DNA of 64,000 nt from contig CAUJIP010000102.1 of NCBI GenBank assembly GCA_963205235.1, positions 1-64,000 of the forward strand. The letters run 5' to 3'. Shown one piece after another: positions 32,849 through 42,162 of the stretch. The translations under genes were made by a program, and so were the position numbers. This DNA comes from Pseudomonadota bacterium (lineage in GTDB: Bacteria > Pseudomonadota > Alphaproteobacteria > Rhodobacterales > Rhodobacteraceae). Under the pieces are notes generated by a model that did no database searches, was not told the origin of the DNA, and saw only the letters and a program-made list of their open reading frames with translations. The first letter of the stretch is position 1; every line of letters starts with the position of its first letter.

Positions 32849-35746
32849 TTAGACCTTGCCCTTCAGCGCCAGAAGGGCGGCGAAGGGATTGTCGGGGTCG
32901 ATCGGCTTTTCGGCGCGCGGGGGGCGTGCCTCATAGGTTGTCTTGCGCTCTTCCCGCTGGGGCTTGCCACCCTTGGCGTGATCGCGACGGTCGCCTTTGG
33001 GGCGATCCCCCTGCGGACGGTCGCCTTTCGGGCGGTCGCCTTTGGGACGATCCCCCAGAGGCCGGTCGCCCTGCGGACGATCCCCCTGCTTGCGTTCGCC
33101 CTGCGGACGGTCGCCACGGGGTGCGCGCGGGGCGTCGCTTTCTTTGCGTTCCGGGCGGGCTGTCCGTTCGGGGCGCTGGAAGCGGGGTTTCGGGGCCCAG
33201 GTGAAGGTGTAGAACGACTCCATCTCGGGCGCGGCTTCCGGCTCGGGTTCCGCCACGGGGGCGTGAATCGAGACCTCTTCCGGGATCGGCAGGCCAGCCG
33301 CAATCGCAGCGGCGGCTTCTTCCGAGATTTCCGGGCCTTTCGGAGCGGCGGCGGTCTTGACCTTCACCCGCTCGGCCTTTTCGGGCTTGTAACCAAGGCC
33401 GGTCATCAGGTCGGCGAACTGGTCCAGCGTCATGCCGGTGATCGATAGCATGTCGGGCGTCGCCTCGAACCCGGCGCGGCTGTCCTTCTGGCGCAGGATA
33501 TCGGCCAGACGTTCCAGCATGTCAATCCGGATCGCGCGCGTGCCTGCCGGGTGATACCCGGCCAGAGTGTAGTGGATCTTCGGCACTTCGGCGACGTTCG
33601 GGATCGTGACAAGGCCCGGAGGCGGGCTTTCGGGGAATTCCTGCAAGCCGTTCCACAAGGACCACAGCACCAGACGCAGGCGGGTGGGTGCGGGTTTCAG
33701 AAGGGCGGGCAGGAAGACGGTGAACTGGCCAAAACGGACGCCATGCTTGCGAAGGGCACCACGGGCGTCCTGATCAAGCTCTTTCACCTCGGTCGCCACC
33801 GCGTCGCGGGGCAGGACGCCAAGCGCTTCGGACAGACGGAAGGCGAAACCGCGGGCAAGGCCGGTCAGCGCCTCGTCCCGGCCCATGGCCAAGAGGGGCT
33901 CGAACTGCGCGGCAACCTTGCGGTCGATGAAATGCTGCAGGCGGCGGCGCACCTTTTCGGCGACGTCGGGGCCAGCCTCTTCGTCGACAAAGGCTTCGAC
34001 GCCGGGCTTGGCGGGTTCGGCACCCTTCACAAGCTTGCCAATGGCAGAGGCGCCCCACATCAGGCCGCCCTGTTCGGTGAAATCAAGTTCCGTATCCGGG
34101 GCGTTGTAGAACCGGTCCGCGCGCAGGTGGAATTCGGGTTTCAGCGCCTGCAAGGCGGCCTGCGCCAAAGTCCGCGCCGCATCGGGCGAGGTCGAGGCAT
34201 CTTGCTGAAAGCGGAAGCCTTCCAGTTTCCCGGCGAATTCGCCTTCGACCGTCACTTCGCCTTTGTCATTCACTTCGGCCACAAGAGCCTCCTTCTGCTT
34301 CAACCGGCGAAGAAGGACGCTTGTCCGCCGGTCAACAAATCGTTGCGTCAGTGCCGCATGCAGGGCATCCGACAGGCGGTCTTCTACAGCGCGGGTTTCG
34401 TCGCGCCAATGGGTTTCGTCTTGAACCCAGTTTTTCCGCTGAGTGACATAGGTCCAGGTGCGGATAAAGGCCAGACGGCGCGACAGGGTGTCGATATCAC
34501 CTTCAGTCTTGTCGATGCGCTTGATCGCGGTCGCCAGCCAATCCGACGGGATGCGCCCGCCACCAAGGCCGCGACCGACCAGAAAGTCGAAGATCCGGGT
34601 CAGAAGGGTCGTGTGTTCGGCATCGCTGGCCGAGCGGAAGTCGGGAATGCGGCAGACGTCCCACAATAGCTGCACCCGTTTCGCATCGGTCAGCTTGTCC
34701 TGAACTTCGGGCAGGGCCGACAGGGCCTTCAGCGCCAGAAGGTCATCGGCATCCCGCGCGCGCGTCAGCCAGTCATTGTTCGTGGGTTCTTCCAGGCTGC
34801 GGATCAGGCGTTGGGCCGAACCGAAGTCGAGCGATTCGCTGCGCCAATGCAGTTTCTTGACCGGGGCAAAGCGGTGGGTCTCGATGGCTTCGATCACGTC
34901 TTCGTCGAAGGGCCGCGCCTCGCCGGTGACGCCGAAGGTGCCGTCTTCGGTATGGCGTCCGGCGCGTCCGGCGATCTGAGCCAGTTCCTGCGGGTAAAGC
35001 CCGCGCATCCGGCGACCGTCGAATTTGGCGGTGGCGGAAAAGGCGGCGTGTTTGATGTCCAGGTTCAGGCCCATGCCGATGGCATCGGTCGCGACAAGAT
35101 AGTCGACGTCGCCATTCTGGTACAAAGCGACCTGGGCATTGCGGGTGCGGGGCGAAAGCGCCCCCATGACCACCGCGCAGCCGCCCTTCTGACGGCGGAT
35201 CAGTTCGGCGATGGCATATACATTTTCAACGGAAAACCCCACGATTGCGCTGCGCGGGGGCATCCGGCTTATCTTTTTCGAACCTGAGTACCGAAGAACA
35301 GACATCCGGTCCCGTTTCAGGAACGTGACATGCGGCACCAGCCCGGCAATCGCCCCGCGCATGGTGTCCGAGCCAAGGAAAAGCGTTTCGTGCAGACCCC
35401 GGGCGCGCAGAAGCCGGTCGGTGAAGACATGGCCACGGTCGGCATCTGCACAAAGCTGGATTTCATCGACGGCCACGAAATCCGCCCCAATCTCCAGCGG
35501 CATCGCTTCGGTGGTGCAGACCCAATACTGGGTGCGCTCGGGGACGATCCGTTCTTCGCCCGTCACCAGAGCCACGACCGAAGGGCCGACGCGGGCGACG
35601 ATGCGATCATAAACCTCACGCGCCAAAAGACGCAGCGGCAGGCCGATGACGCCGGTCCGATGGGCCAGCATCCGGTCGATCGCGTGATGGGTCTTGCCGG
35701 TGTTCGTCGGTCCAAGGACCGCCGTCACCCGCCGGGGCGCGTCCAT
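32849..35746 (-). CDS. SUV3-like DEIQ-type RNA/DNA helicase
   Basis: The 965-residue protein has superfamily 2 motifs GPTNTGKTHHA (motif I, about 11-21), VDEIQ (motif II), then ATDAIGMGLNLDI and QIAGRAGRH (motifs V and VI). This layout matches the mitochondrial RNA helicase SUV3, whose closest bacterial relatives are alphaproteobacterial. The C-terminal 100 residues are a basic low-complexity tail with repeated GDRPxG units. It probably unwinds RNA during decay. Its 3' end is coupled to the S4 gene; a TPR gene lies 3 bp upstream. Confidence 0.88.
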   Translation of the reverse strand: MDAPRRVTAVLGPTNTGKTHHAIDRMLAHRTGVIGLPLRLLAREVYDRIVARVGPSVVALVTGEERIVPERTQYWVCTTEAMPLEIGADFVAVDEIQLCADADRGHVFTDRLLRARGLHETLFLGSDTMRGAIAGLVPHVTFLKRDRMSVLRYSGSKKISRMPPRSAIVGFSVENVYAIAELIRRQKGGCAVVMGALSPRTRNAQVALYQNGDVDYLVATDAIGMGLNLDIKHAAFSATAKFDGRRMRGLYPQELAQIAGRAGRHTEDGTFGVTGEARPFDEDVIEAIETHRFAPVKKLHWRSESLDFGSAQRLIRSLEEPTNNDWLTRARDADDLLALKALSALPEVQDKLTDAKRVQLLWDVCRIPDFRSASDAEHTTLLTRIFDFLVGRGLGGGRIPSDWLATAIKRIDKTEGDIDTLSRRLAFIRTWTYVTQRKNWVQDETHWRDETRAVEDRLSDALHAALTQRFVDRRTSVLLRRLKQKEALVAEVNDKGEVTVEGEFAGKLEGFRFQQDASTSPDAARTLAQAALQALKPEFHLRADRFYNAPDTELDFTEQGGLMWGASAIGKLVKGAEPAKPGVEAFVDEEAGPDVAEKVRRRLQHFIDRKVAAQFEPLLAMGRDEALTGLARGFAFRLSEALGVLPRDAVATEVKELDQDARGALRKHGVRFGQFTVFLPALLKPAPTRLRLVLWSLWNGLQEFPESPPPGLVTIPNVAEVPKIHYTLAGYHPAGTRAIRIDMLERLADILRQKDSRAGFEATPDMLSITGMTLDQFADLMTGLGYKPEKAERVKVKTAAAPKGPEISEEAAAAIAAGLPIPEEVSIHAPVAEPEPEAAPEMESFYTFTWAPKPRFQRPERTARPERKESDAPRAPRGDRPQGERKQGDRPQGDRPLGDRPKGDRPKGDRPQGDRPKGDRRDHAKGGKPQREERKTTYEARPPRAEKPIDPDNPFAALLALKGKV
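32990..33116 (-). repeat. 15-bp tandem repeats coding for GDRPx units
   Basis: Seven to eight degenerate 15-bp units encode the pentapeptides GDRPQ, GDRPL and GDRPK in the tail of the helicase. Unit number can change by slippage without a frameshift, so the tail is likely to vary between strains. Confidence 0.75.
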
Positions 35747-35749
35747 GGG

Positions 35750-36310
35750 TTAAAGCTCCTGACCCTCTTCCTGGGTCTCAAGCCGTTCGACAGCTTCGAC
35801 CGCGCCCGCAAGATGGGGATGGATGGCAAGCGCTGCACGGTAAGCCTCCAGCGCCTTTTCGGGTTTGCCGGTGGATTCCAGAATCATCGCAAGGCCCGAC
35901 AACGCCCCGAAATGCCGGGGGTTCAGCGTCAGAACATGGCCGATATCCGCCAGCGAGGGGCCGATATCGCCCCGATAGAAATAGGCGGTTGCCCGTTCAT
36001 TCCACGCTTCAGTGAAATCGGGGTCATGGTCGATGACGGCGGTGAAATGCTCGATCGCCTGATCATAGTCGCCAAGGTCCAGCGCATCGATGCCGCGTTG
36101 CAACAGAAGGTCCAGCGCGGGTGACCCGGATTTGCGCCATTCGATCCAGATTTCCGTCTCGATCCGGCCCGCCTCATCCGCTTCGGCGGTCAGCAGGCGG
36201 GTGAAAAGATCGTCAAGTTTTCCGGTATCCTCGGCTTGGGCGGCACAAGTAAGGAAAACCAGCACAAGTGCCGCAACGATGTGATTGAGAAAGATGGCTT
36301 GGACCCGCAT
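35750..36310 (-). CDS. Periplasmic TPR-repeat protein
   Basis: The 186-residue protein has a signal peptide (FLNHIVAALVLVFLTCAAQA) and three to four TPR units (GIDALDLGDYDQAIEHFTAVIDHDP, EAWNERATAYFYRGDIGPSLADI and KPEKALEAYRAALAIHPH, given here in pieces). TPR proteins mediate protein contacts; the partner is unknown. ATG 36310 was chosen because the frame upstream has no signal-like start. It lies upstream of the helicase with 3 bp between. Confidence 0.82.
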   Translation of the reverse strand: MRVQAIFLNHIVAALVLVFLTCAAQAEDTGKLDDLFTRLLTAEADEAGRIETEIWIEWRKSGSPALDLLLQRGIDALDLGDYDQAIEHFTAVIDHDPDFTEAWNERATAYFYRGDIGPSLADIGHVLTLNPRHFGALSGLAMILESTGKPEKALEAYRAALAIHPHLAGAVEAVERLETQEEGQEL

Positions 36311-36374
36311 AAGGTGAAAGGTAACCGATCCGCGCAGGAATGCCAGAGCCGCCCGGGTCACGAAGGAGAGACTG

Positions 36375-36662
36375 ATGAGCGAAATGATCGACGCAGCCGT
36401 AAAGGCGCTGTCTGCAAAACTGTCGGGCGGTTTTGACGGGGTGGCGAAATTCGTCATAACGGGCGAAGGGGCGATCATGCTGGATGCAACGGGCGTGCGC
36501 GCTGGCGACGAAGAGGCGGATGTCACCTTGACCGCATCCGCCGCGGTGTTTCGGGCCCTGCTGGACGGAGAGATGAGCGCGACCAGTGCCTTCATGACCG
36601 GGAAACTGTCGGTCGATGGCAGCATGGGCATGGCGATGAAACTGGGGTCGGTGCTGGGGTGA
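36375..36662 (+). CDS. SCP2 sterol-binding domain protein
   Basis: This 95-residue single-domain protein has the SCP2 core (GVAKFVITGEGAIMLDATG, then TLTASAAVFRALLDGEM and GKLSVDGSMGMAMKLG). It probably binds fatty acids or other lipids in the cytoplasm. AAGGAG lies seven bases before the ATG. Its TGA overlaps the GTG start of the hydrolase, linking it to lipid metabolism. Confidence 0.88.
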   Translation: MSEMIDAAVKALSAKLSGGFDGVAKFVITGEGAIMLDATGVRAGDEEADVTLTASAAVFRALLDGEMSATSAFMTGKLSVDGSMGMAMKLGSVLG

Positions 36663-37603
36663 AACACGAAGCCTTCCAGACCGCGCCGTTCCATGCCGAG
36701 TTGGCGGATGCACCCGCGGGGGCACAGTGCTTCTGGTTGAAACCGGGGGCGGCCCGGATTCGCGTGGCCTGGTGGAAAGCAGGGGACAAGGGCACGGTTG
36801 TGCTTCTGCCCGGCCGGACCGAGTGTATCGAGAAATACGGCCGCGCAGCCCGTGACCTTGTCGCACGCGGCTATTCCGTCATCACCATCGACTGGCGCGG
36901 GCAGGGTCTGGCCGACCGACCGCTGGCCGACCATCATGCTGGCCATGTCGGAGATTTTTCCGAATATCAACAAGACCTTGACGCCATGCTGGCCGAGGCT
37001 GAGCGCGCAGGTCTGCCCAAACCCTATTTCATGCTGGCCCATTCGATGGGCGGGGCGATTGGACTGCGTGGGCTGATGCGGGGCCTGCCTTTTGCGGCGG
37101 CTGTGTTTTCGGCACCGATGTGGGGGATATCCATGGCAGCCTGGTTGCGCCCGGTTGCAGCGGTGGTGACGGCGATTGCTGCCCCGCTGCGATTCGGGAA
37201 CCGCTATGCGCCGACAACCAGCGATGAATGCTATCTTCTGTCCAATCCCTTCGAAGGCAACGTGTTGACCACTGACCGCGAAATGTGGGCTTACATGCGC
37301 CGCCAGTTGGAAGAGGTGCCCGAACTGGCGCTGGGGGGCCCGACGCTGACCTGGCTGGGTCTTGCCCTGCGCGAATGTGCCGAACTGATGGCGGCCCCGG
37401 CCCCGAAGGTGCCGACGATCTGCGCGCTGGGAACGATGGAAAAGGTGGTTGATGTGCCGCCGGTGCATCTGCGGATGGCCGGGTGGGCCAATGGTCAACT
37501 GGACCTTTATCCGGGTGCCGAACACGAGATCATGATGGAAGGCCCGGCAGTGCGGAACCGGTTCTTCGATCGCGCAGCCTCGCTTTTCGAGGCGAATCGC
37601 TAG
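36659..37603 (+). CDS. Alpha/beta hydrolase, lysophospholipase-like
   Basis: The 314-residue protein has the nucleophile elbow AHSMGG (near 126-131), the oxyanion segment LLPGRTECIEKYG, and IDWRGQGLADRPL as in PldB-type monoacylglycerol or lysophospholipid lipases. The catalytic His is likely in PGAEHEIMME near the C-terminus. It starts with GTG inside the SCP2 stop (GTGA), so the two are coupled. Confidence 0.88.
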   Translation: MKHEAFQTAPFHAELADAPAGAQCFWLKPGAARIRVAWWKAGDKGTVVLLPGRTECIEKYGRAARDLVARGYSVITIDWRGQGLADRPLADHHAGHVGDFSEYQQDLDAMLAEAERAGLPKPYFMLAHSMGGAIGLRGLMRGLPFAAAVFSAPMWGISMAAWLRPVAAVVTAIAAPLRFGNRYAPTTSDECYLLSNPFEGNVLTTDREMWAYMRRQLEEVPELALGGPTLTWLGLALRECAELMAAPAPKVPTICALGTMEKVVDVPPVHLRMAGWANGQLDLYPGAEHEIMMEGPAVRNRFFDRAASLFEANR

Positions 37604-38049
37604 TCGGCGGTGCAGGTCTTGCAGGCGGGCTGCCGGTCCGTCCGATCCTGCACGAATTCCATGCTGCGCCCGTCCGGACCGGTCAGGATAAGGTTCTGGA
37701 TACCGTCAATCGCGGCGCTTTCCATGATCGACAGAGTGTCGAAAAAGACCTGCTCGTCCGCCAACCGGTCACAGGCCCGGCGCGTTGCCCTGATCGGGCC
37801 TGGTTTGAAATCGGGCAGATCGCCAGTGTTCTGCGCGCCATAACTGTTGCAGGGGGCCATTCCAGAAATTGCCCCCTCTGCGTCTACCCGAAGGCTTGCG
37901 GTAAAGCCCTGGTCCACGACTGCACCGTCGATGGCCAGAAGCTGCCAGTCGCGGTCCTGGATCAGGGCGGCAATATCGACAAGCGGGGACAGGGCGAAGC
38001 CTATGGTTGGCAGGGTGGCAAGACAGGCGGCAAGGGCAAGGCGGCGCAT
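37600..38049 (-). CDS. META-domain (HslJ-like) secreted protein
   Basis: A signal peptide (MRRLALAACLATLPTIGFA) is followed by a META domain: WQLLAIDGAVV near 35, GMAPCNSYGA near 65 and RRACDRLADEQVFFDTLSIM near 90-110, which is the typical core with conserved cysteines. HslJ proteins are linked to heat and novobiocin tolerance. Its stop overlaps the hydrolase end by 4 bp on the other strand. Confidence 0.82.
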   Translation of the reverse strand: MRRLALAACLATLPTIGFALSPLVDIAALIQDRDWQLLAIDGAVVDQGFTASLRVDAEGAISGMAPCNSYGAQNTGDLPDFKPGPIRATRRACDRLADEQVFFDTLSIMESAAIDGIQNLILTGPDGRSMEFVQDRTDRQPACKTCTAD

Positions 38050-38089
38050 CAAGGGTCCTTTCGGCGGCTCGACATACCCCTTTGACGTG

Positions 38090-38575
38090 TCAGAACGCCT
38101 CGGGCTTGGCCTCGCGTGCCATGTGGTCAAGCACGGCATTGACGAACTTGGGTTCCTTGCCGTCGGGGAAGAAGGCCTTGGCGACATCGACATATTCGGT
38201 GATCGCGACCTTGGGCGGGGTCGGCAGATCGACAAGCTCGGCCCCGGCGGCGCGGAACAGGGCGCGCAGGACCGGGTCGATCCGGTCGATGGGCCAGGCC
38301 GCGACAAGGGCGCGGTCGGTCATCTGGTCGATCTTGGCCTGCCAGTTGACGGCAGACCCCACCACGGCGCGAAAATGGGTGACGTCGCCTTCGGCAAACT
38401 CACCCTCTTCATAAGTCGCGCCGAACCGATGGGTTTCAAACTCGCGCGTGATGGTCTCGACCGTCTGGCCCGAGGCTTCCATCTGGAAAAGCGCCTGCAC
38501 AGCGTAAAGCCGGGCGGCGGATTTCATCTGGCGCTTCTGATCGCGTTTGTCGGCTTTGGTCTGGTCGGAGGTCAT
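38090..38575 (-). CDS. nusB: Transcription antitermination factor NusB
   Basis: The 161-residue all-helical protein has SAARLYAVQALFQMEASG near residue 19, IDRIDPVLRALFRAAGAEL and the C-terminal KAFFPDGKEPKFVNAVLDHMA, all diagnostic of NusB. It binds boxA RNA with S10 for rRNA antitermination. ATG 38575 overlaps the ribH stop (ATGA). The ribH-nusB pair is conserved widely. Confidence 0.95.
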   Translation of the reverse strand: MTSDQTKADKRDQKRQMKSAARLYAVQALFQMEASGQTVETITREFETHRFGATYEEGEFAEGDVTHFRAVVGSAVNWQAKIDQMTDRALVAAWPIDRIDPVLRALFRAAGAELVDLPTPPKVAITEYVDVAKAFFPDGKEPKFVNAVLDHMAREAKPEAF

Positions 38576-39072
38576 GCGCGAAAGCCGATCCCTTTGGATT
38601 TCCCGGCCCATTTGCGCGAAAGCGCGATCAGGTGCAAGGCGGCGGCTGCGGCTCCGCCACCTTTGTTCTGCCCGGCGGGATCGGCGCGCACCACGGCTTG
38701 CGGGCGGTTTTCCACCGTCAGGATGCCGTTGCCGATGCAGGCGCCTTGCAGGCCCAGCAGGCTGATGGCGCGGCTGCTGTCGTTGCAGACCGTATCGTAA
38801 TGCGTGGTTTCGCCCCGGATCACGCAGCCAAGCGCGACATAGCCGTCATATTCGGCCAGACGTTCGGCCATGGCGATGGCCGAGGGCACTTCCAGCGCGC
38901 CCGGAACCTCGACCACTTCGGCCTCGGCCCCACAAGCCGCCGCCACGGCGCGGGCTCCGGCGACAAGGTTGTCGGCGATATCCTTGTAATAGGGGGCAAC
39001 GACGATCAAAAGCTTCACCGGCTTGTCAAAGCTGGGCAGCGGCAGGGTATAGTGCTGTTCGGCGGCGGCCAT
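38572..39072 (-). CDS. ribH: 6,7-dimethyl-8-ribityllumazine synthase
   Basis: The 166-residue protein has the active-site segments VVAPYYKDIADNL, VPGALEVPSAI and GCVIRGETTHYDTVC with the catalytic histidine, followed by GILTVENRPQA. It condenses the ribitylamino-uracil with dihydroxybutanone phosphate. It lies 3 bp after ribB and overlaps nusB. Confidence 0.96.
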   Translation of the reverse strand: MAAAEQHYTLPLPSFDKPVKLLIVVAPYYKDIADNLVAGARAVAAACGAEAEVVEVPGALEVPSAIAMAERLAEYDGYVALGCVIRGETTHYDTVCNDSSRAISLLGLQGACIGNGILTVENRPQAVVRADPAGQNKGGGAAAAALHLIALSRKWAGKSKGIGFRA

Positions 39073-39075
39073 GGT

Positions 39076-40158
39076 TTATTCCTTGATCGGGCGGGTGCCA
39101 GAGATGGTCAGACCATAGGCATCAAGGCCCACGAACTTTGGCGCGGCGGAATTCGTCACCAGCGTGATCGAGGACAGCCCCAGCGACGACAGAATCTGCG
39201 CGCCAAGCCCATACTGGCGCAGGGTCTGGGGCGAATGTTCACCCGGCGCGACCATCTTCATCGTCGTGTCGCGCAACAGCACCACAACACCGCGCCCTTC
39301 CGCGGCGATAAGCTTCATCGCCGCAGGCAGCGCCCCTTCGCCCCCGATGCCAAGCACATCCTCCATCGGGTTCAGCGCATGGACGCGGACAAGGACCGGG
39401 CCGGGGGCCGAAAGGTCGCCCTTTGACAGAACAACATGTTCGTCGCCGTGGGTTTCATCGGCAAAGACCCGCATCAGCCAATCGCCACCATGGCTGGAGG
39501 TGACCGACTTCACGGCCTTTTCGCTGATCAGGTTGTCGTGCCGACGGCGATAGGCGATCAGGTCGCTGATCGTGCCGATCTTCAGCCCATGGCGTTGGGC
39601 AAAGCTGATCAGGTCGGGAAGGCGGGCCATGGTGCCGTCATCGTTCATGATCTCGCAGATCACGCCCGAAGGGTTCAGGCCGGCCAGACGGCTGACATCG
39701 ACGGCGGCCTCGGTGTGACCGGCGCGAACCAGCACGCCACCTTCGCGGGCGCGCAGCGGGAAGATATGGCCGGGGGTGGCGATATCGGCGGCGCCCTTCG
39801 TCGGGTCGATGGCGACCGAAACCGTCCGGGCGCGATCTGCCGCGCTGATGCCAGTGGTCACGCCTTCGCGCGCCTCGATCGACATCGTGAAGGCCGTCTC
39901 GTGGCGGCTGGAGTTTTTCGGGCTCATCAGCGGCAGCCCCAGCGCGTCGATCCGGGCGCCCGGCAGCGACAGGCAGATCAGCCCGCGTCCGTGGGTGGCC
40001 ATGAAGTTGATTGCGCTTGGCGTACACATCTGGGCCGGGATCACCAGGTCGCCCTCGTTCTCGCGGTCCTCATGGTCGACAAGGATGAACATCCGCCCGT
40101 TGCGGGCGTCTTCGATGATTTCCTCGGTCGAGGAAATGGCTTCCGAGAAATCGGTCAT
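39076..40158 (-). CDS. ribB: RibBA-type 3,4-dihydroxy-2-butanone 4-phosphate synthase with degenerate GCH2 domain
   Basis: Residues 1-205 are a complete DHBP synthase with the DHEDRENEGD motif (28-37), ATHGRGLICLSL and RAGHTEAAVDVSRLAG. Residues 206-360 align with GTP cyclohydrolase II but lack the zinc cysteines: the segment where C-x10-C-x-C should be reads VHALNPMEDVLGIGG. The cyclohydrolase is therefore probably inactive or altered, and a separate RibA is needed. ATG 40158 is preferred over the ATG three codons upstream because AGGA lies nine bases before it. Confidence 0.92.
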   Translation of the reverse strand: MTDFSEAISSTEEIIEDARNGRMFILVDHEDRENEGDLVIPAQMCTPSAINFMATHGRGLICLSLPGARIDALGLPLMSPKNSSRHETAFTMSIEAREGVTTGISAADRARTVSVAIDPTKGAADIATPGHIFPLRAREGGVLVRAGHTEAAVDVSRLAGLNPSGVICEIMNDDGTMARLPDLISFAQRHGLKIGTISDLIAYRRRHDNLISEKAVKSVTSSHGGDWLMRVFADETHGDEHVVLSKGDLSAPGPVLVRVHALNPMEDVLGIGGEGALPAAMKLIAAEGRGVVVLLRDTTMKMVAPGEHSPQTLRQYGLGAQILSSLGLSSITLVTNSAAPKFVGLDAYGLTISGTRPIKE

Positions 40159-40241
40159 GGCTGGCATCCTGAAGGGTCTCCCTGTCGATTTACCGCGAGA
40201 GTGGGACAAAGGCTAGAGGCGGGCGGTGCATTAGCGCAGGG

Positions 40242-40997
40242 TCAGTCCGCCATCGCTGACAGAACCGTCAGGCTGGCAAGTTCAGCCAACTGTTGCGCGG
40301 TGCCCAGAACGTCGCCCGTCTGCCCGCCAATCCGGCGCAGGGCAGACAGCGAAAGCAGGATCGCAACGGCAAGAACGGCAAGTACAAGCGAAAGCGCGGC
40401 CCAGCCAAGGCACAAGGCGGCGATCCCGGCGGCCAGCGCGCATCCCAGCAGGGCCACCCCCGGCGATGGACGCCCGGTCGCATGCGACAGACCTGTGCCG
40501 CGCGCATTCGGCAAAAGTGCCATCATCAACGCCATGGGCGCGCGCGACAGCGCGCCTGTGGCAATCAGGGCACCCCAGTAATCGCCATGGACCATCAATG
40601 CGGTCAGGGCCGACCAGCGGCCAAGCGTAACCAGAAGCAGGGCGAGCACGCCATAACTGCCGATCCGGCTGTCCTTCATGATTTCCAGCCGCCGCTCGCG
40701 CGTCCAGCCGCCGAAGAACCCGTCGGCAGTATCAGACAGCCCGTCCTCATGCAATGCGCCGGTCAGAAGCGCCAGCAGCATCAGCACCAGAACCGCCGCG
40801 ACCCCCGGCGTGATGCCAAGCCAAAGCGCCGCGGCCATCGTCGCTGCGGCACTGCAGCCAAGTGCGGCACCGATCAGAGGCCAGGTCCAGGCCGACCCCG
40901 CGCCGGTGCTGCGGTGGTTCGGCAGCGGCAGCCGGGTCAGCAGACCGAAGCCGGACAGAAGGTCGGGCACAAGCCGGGTGGCGATGTCGCGAAGCAT
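40242..40997 (-). CDS. cobS: Adenosylcobinamide-GDP ribazoletransferase
   Basis: The 251-residue membrane protein has the signature [31 protein letters not shown] in pieces (about 85-115) and six to seven membrane segments. It joins alpha-ribazole to adenosylcobinamide-GDP, the last step of cobalamin assembly. ATG 40997 was chosen; a TTG two codons upstream is possible. It is divergent from cobT and upstream of ribB on the same strand. Confidence 0.93.
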   Translation of the reverse strand: MLRDIATRLVPDLLSGFGLLTRLPLPNHRSTGAGSAWTWPLIGAALGCSAAATMAAALWLGITPGVAAVLVLMLLALLTGALHEDGLSDTADGFFGGWTRERRLEIMKDSRIGSYGVLALLLVTLGRWSALTALMVHGDYWGALIATGALSRAPMALMMALLPNARGTGLSHATGRPSPGVALLGCALAAGIAALCLGWAALSLVLAVLAVAILLSLSALRRIGGQTGDVLGTAQQLAELASLTVLSAMAD

Positions 40998-41080
40998 GGT
41001 CAAAGCGGCTTATCCCGGCTGGCAATCCCTGGGCCCATGCGTTAGCCCCAAGTGCGAAAAGGATCAATCCGGAGAAGTCG

Positions 41081-42088
41081 ATGCCGTTCCACACCCTTGC
41101 CGATGTTCGTGCGATGCTGGCCAGGCTTCCCGCCTCGGATCAGGCTGCGACCGATGCCGCCATGGCCCGGAATGGCCAGTTGACCAAGCCGCCGGGGGCT
41201 TTGGGCCGGCTTGAGGCCCTGGCAATCTGGATGGCAGGCTGGCAAGGCACCGAAAAGCCCCGCGCCTCGCACCCCCAAATCGTGATCTTTGCGGGAAATC
41301 ATGGTGTTACGGCAAAGGGTATCTCGGCCTTTCCGGCCGAGGTGACCGCGCAGATGGTGGCGAACTTCGCCCATGGCGGGGCAGCGATCAACCAACTGGC
41401 CAAGGCTTTCGGGGCCAAGCTTGACGTTCACGCGCTGGAGCTTGACCGCCCGACCGGTGATTTCACCGAAGGCCCGGCGATGACCGAGGCAGAGGTGGTC
41501 GCCGCTTTGGCCAAGGGCTTCGACGCGGTCGATCCCAAGGCTGATCTGCTTGTCGCAGGGGAAATGGGCATCGGCAACACCACGGTCGCCGCCGCCCTTG
41601 CCACTGCACTTTACGGCGGAACCGGTTGGGCAGGGCGCGGGACCGGGGTCGATGACGCGGGTCTGGCCCGGAAAGAGGCGGCGGTTGCCGCAGGCCTTGC
41701 CCGGCACAAGGCTATGCTGGGCGATCCCCTGGAAGTGCTGCGTTGCCTTGGCGGGCGCGAGATTGCCGCCATGGCGGGGGCGATCCTTGGCGCACGCATG
41801 TCGCGCGTGCCGGTCATTCTGGACGGGTTCATCGCCTGCGCCGCCGCCGCAGTGCTGGATAAGGCCGTGCCCGGTGCGCTGGACCATTGCATCGCCGGCC
41901 ACCAAAGCGCCGAGGGCGCGCATGGGCGGTTGTTGGAAAAGCTGGGCAAGGAACCGCTGCTGCAACTGGGTCTGCGGCTTGGCGAAGGGTCAGGTGCGGC
42001 TCTGGCGATTGGCATCGTGCAGGGAGCGGTGGCCTGCCACTCGGGCATGGCGACCTTTGCGGAAGCGGGTGTCGCGACGGGGGGATGA
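41081..42088 (+). CDS. cobT: Nicotinate-nucleotide-dimethylbenzimidazole phosphoribosyltransferase
   Basis: The 335-residue protein matches Cob[16 protein letters not shown] near 35, [29 protein letters not shown], and the catalytic glutamate region near [21 protein letters not shown]. It makes alpha-ribazole phosphate from nicotinate mononucleotide and dimethylbenzimidazole. GGAGAAG lies seven bases before the ATG. No cobalamin riboswitch is visible in the 83-bp gap. Confidence 0.95.
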   Translation: MPFHTLADVRAMLARLPASDQAATDAAMARNGQLTKPPGALGRLEALAIWMAGWQGTEKPRASHPQIVIFAGNHGVTAKGISAFPAEVTAQMVANFAHGGAAINQLAKAFGAKLDVHALELDRPTGDFTEGPAMTEAEVVAALAKGFDAVDPKADLLVAGEMGIGNTTVAAALATALYGGTGWAGRGTGVDDAGLARKEAAVAAGLARHKAMLGDPLEVLRCLGGREIAAMAGAILGARMSRVPVILDGFIACAAAAVLDKAVPGALDHCIAGHQSAEGAHGRLLEKLGKEPLLQLGLRLGEGSGAALAIGIVQGAVACHSGMATFAEAGVATGG

Positions 42089-42162
42089 GGGACACTCCCC
42101 GCCCCCTTGCGAGCGCTTGTCGTTCGGCACAACGATGAGGTCCGTCAGGTCGGATGAGCGGT

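Noticed and set aside
36311-37525. N-terminal extension of the TPR protein
   Set aside because: The sequence upstream of ATG 36310 is antisense to the hydrolase and SCP2 genes, and a signal peptide starts at 36310.
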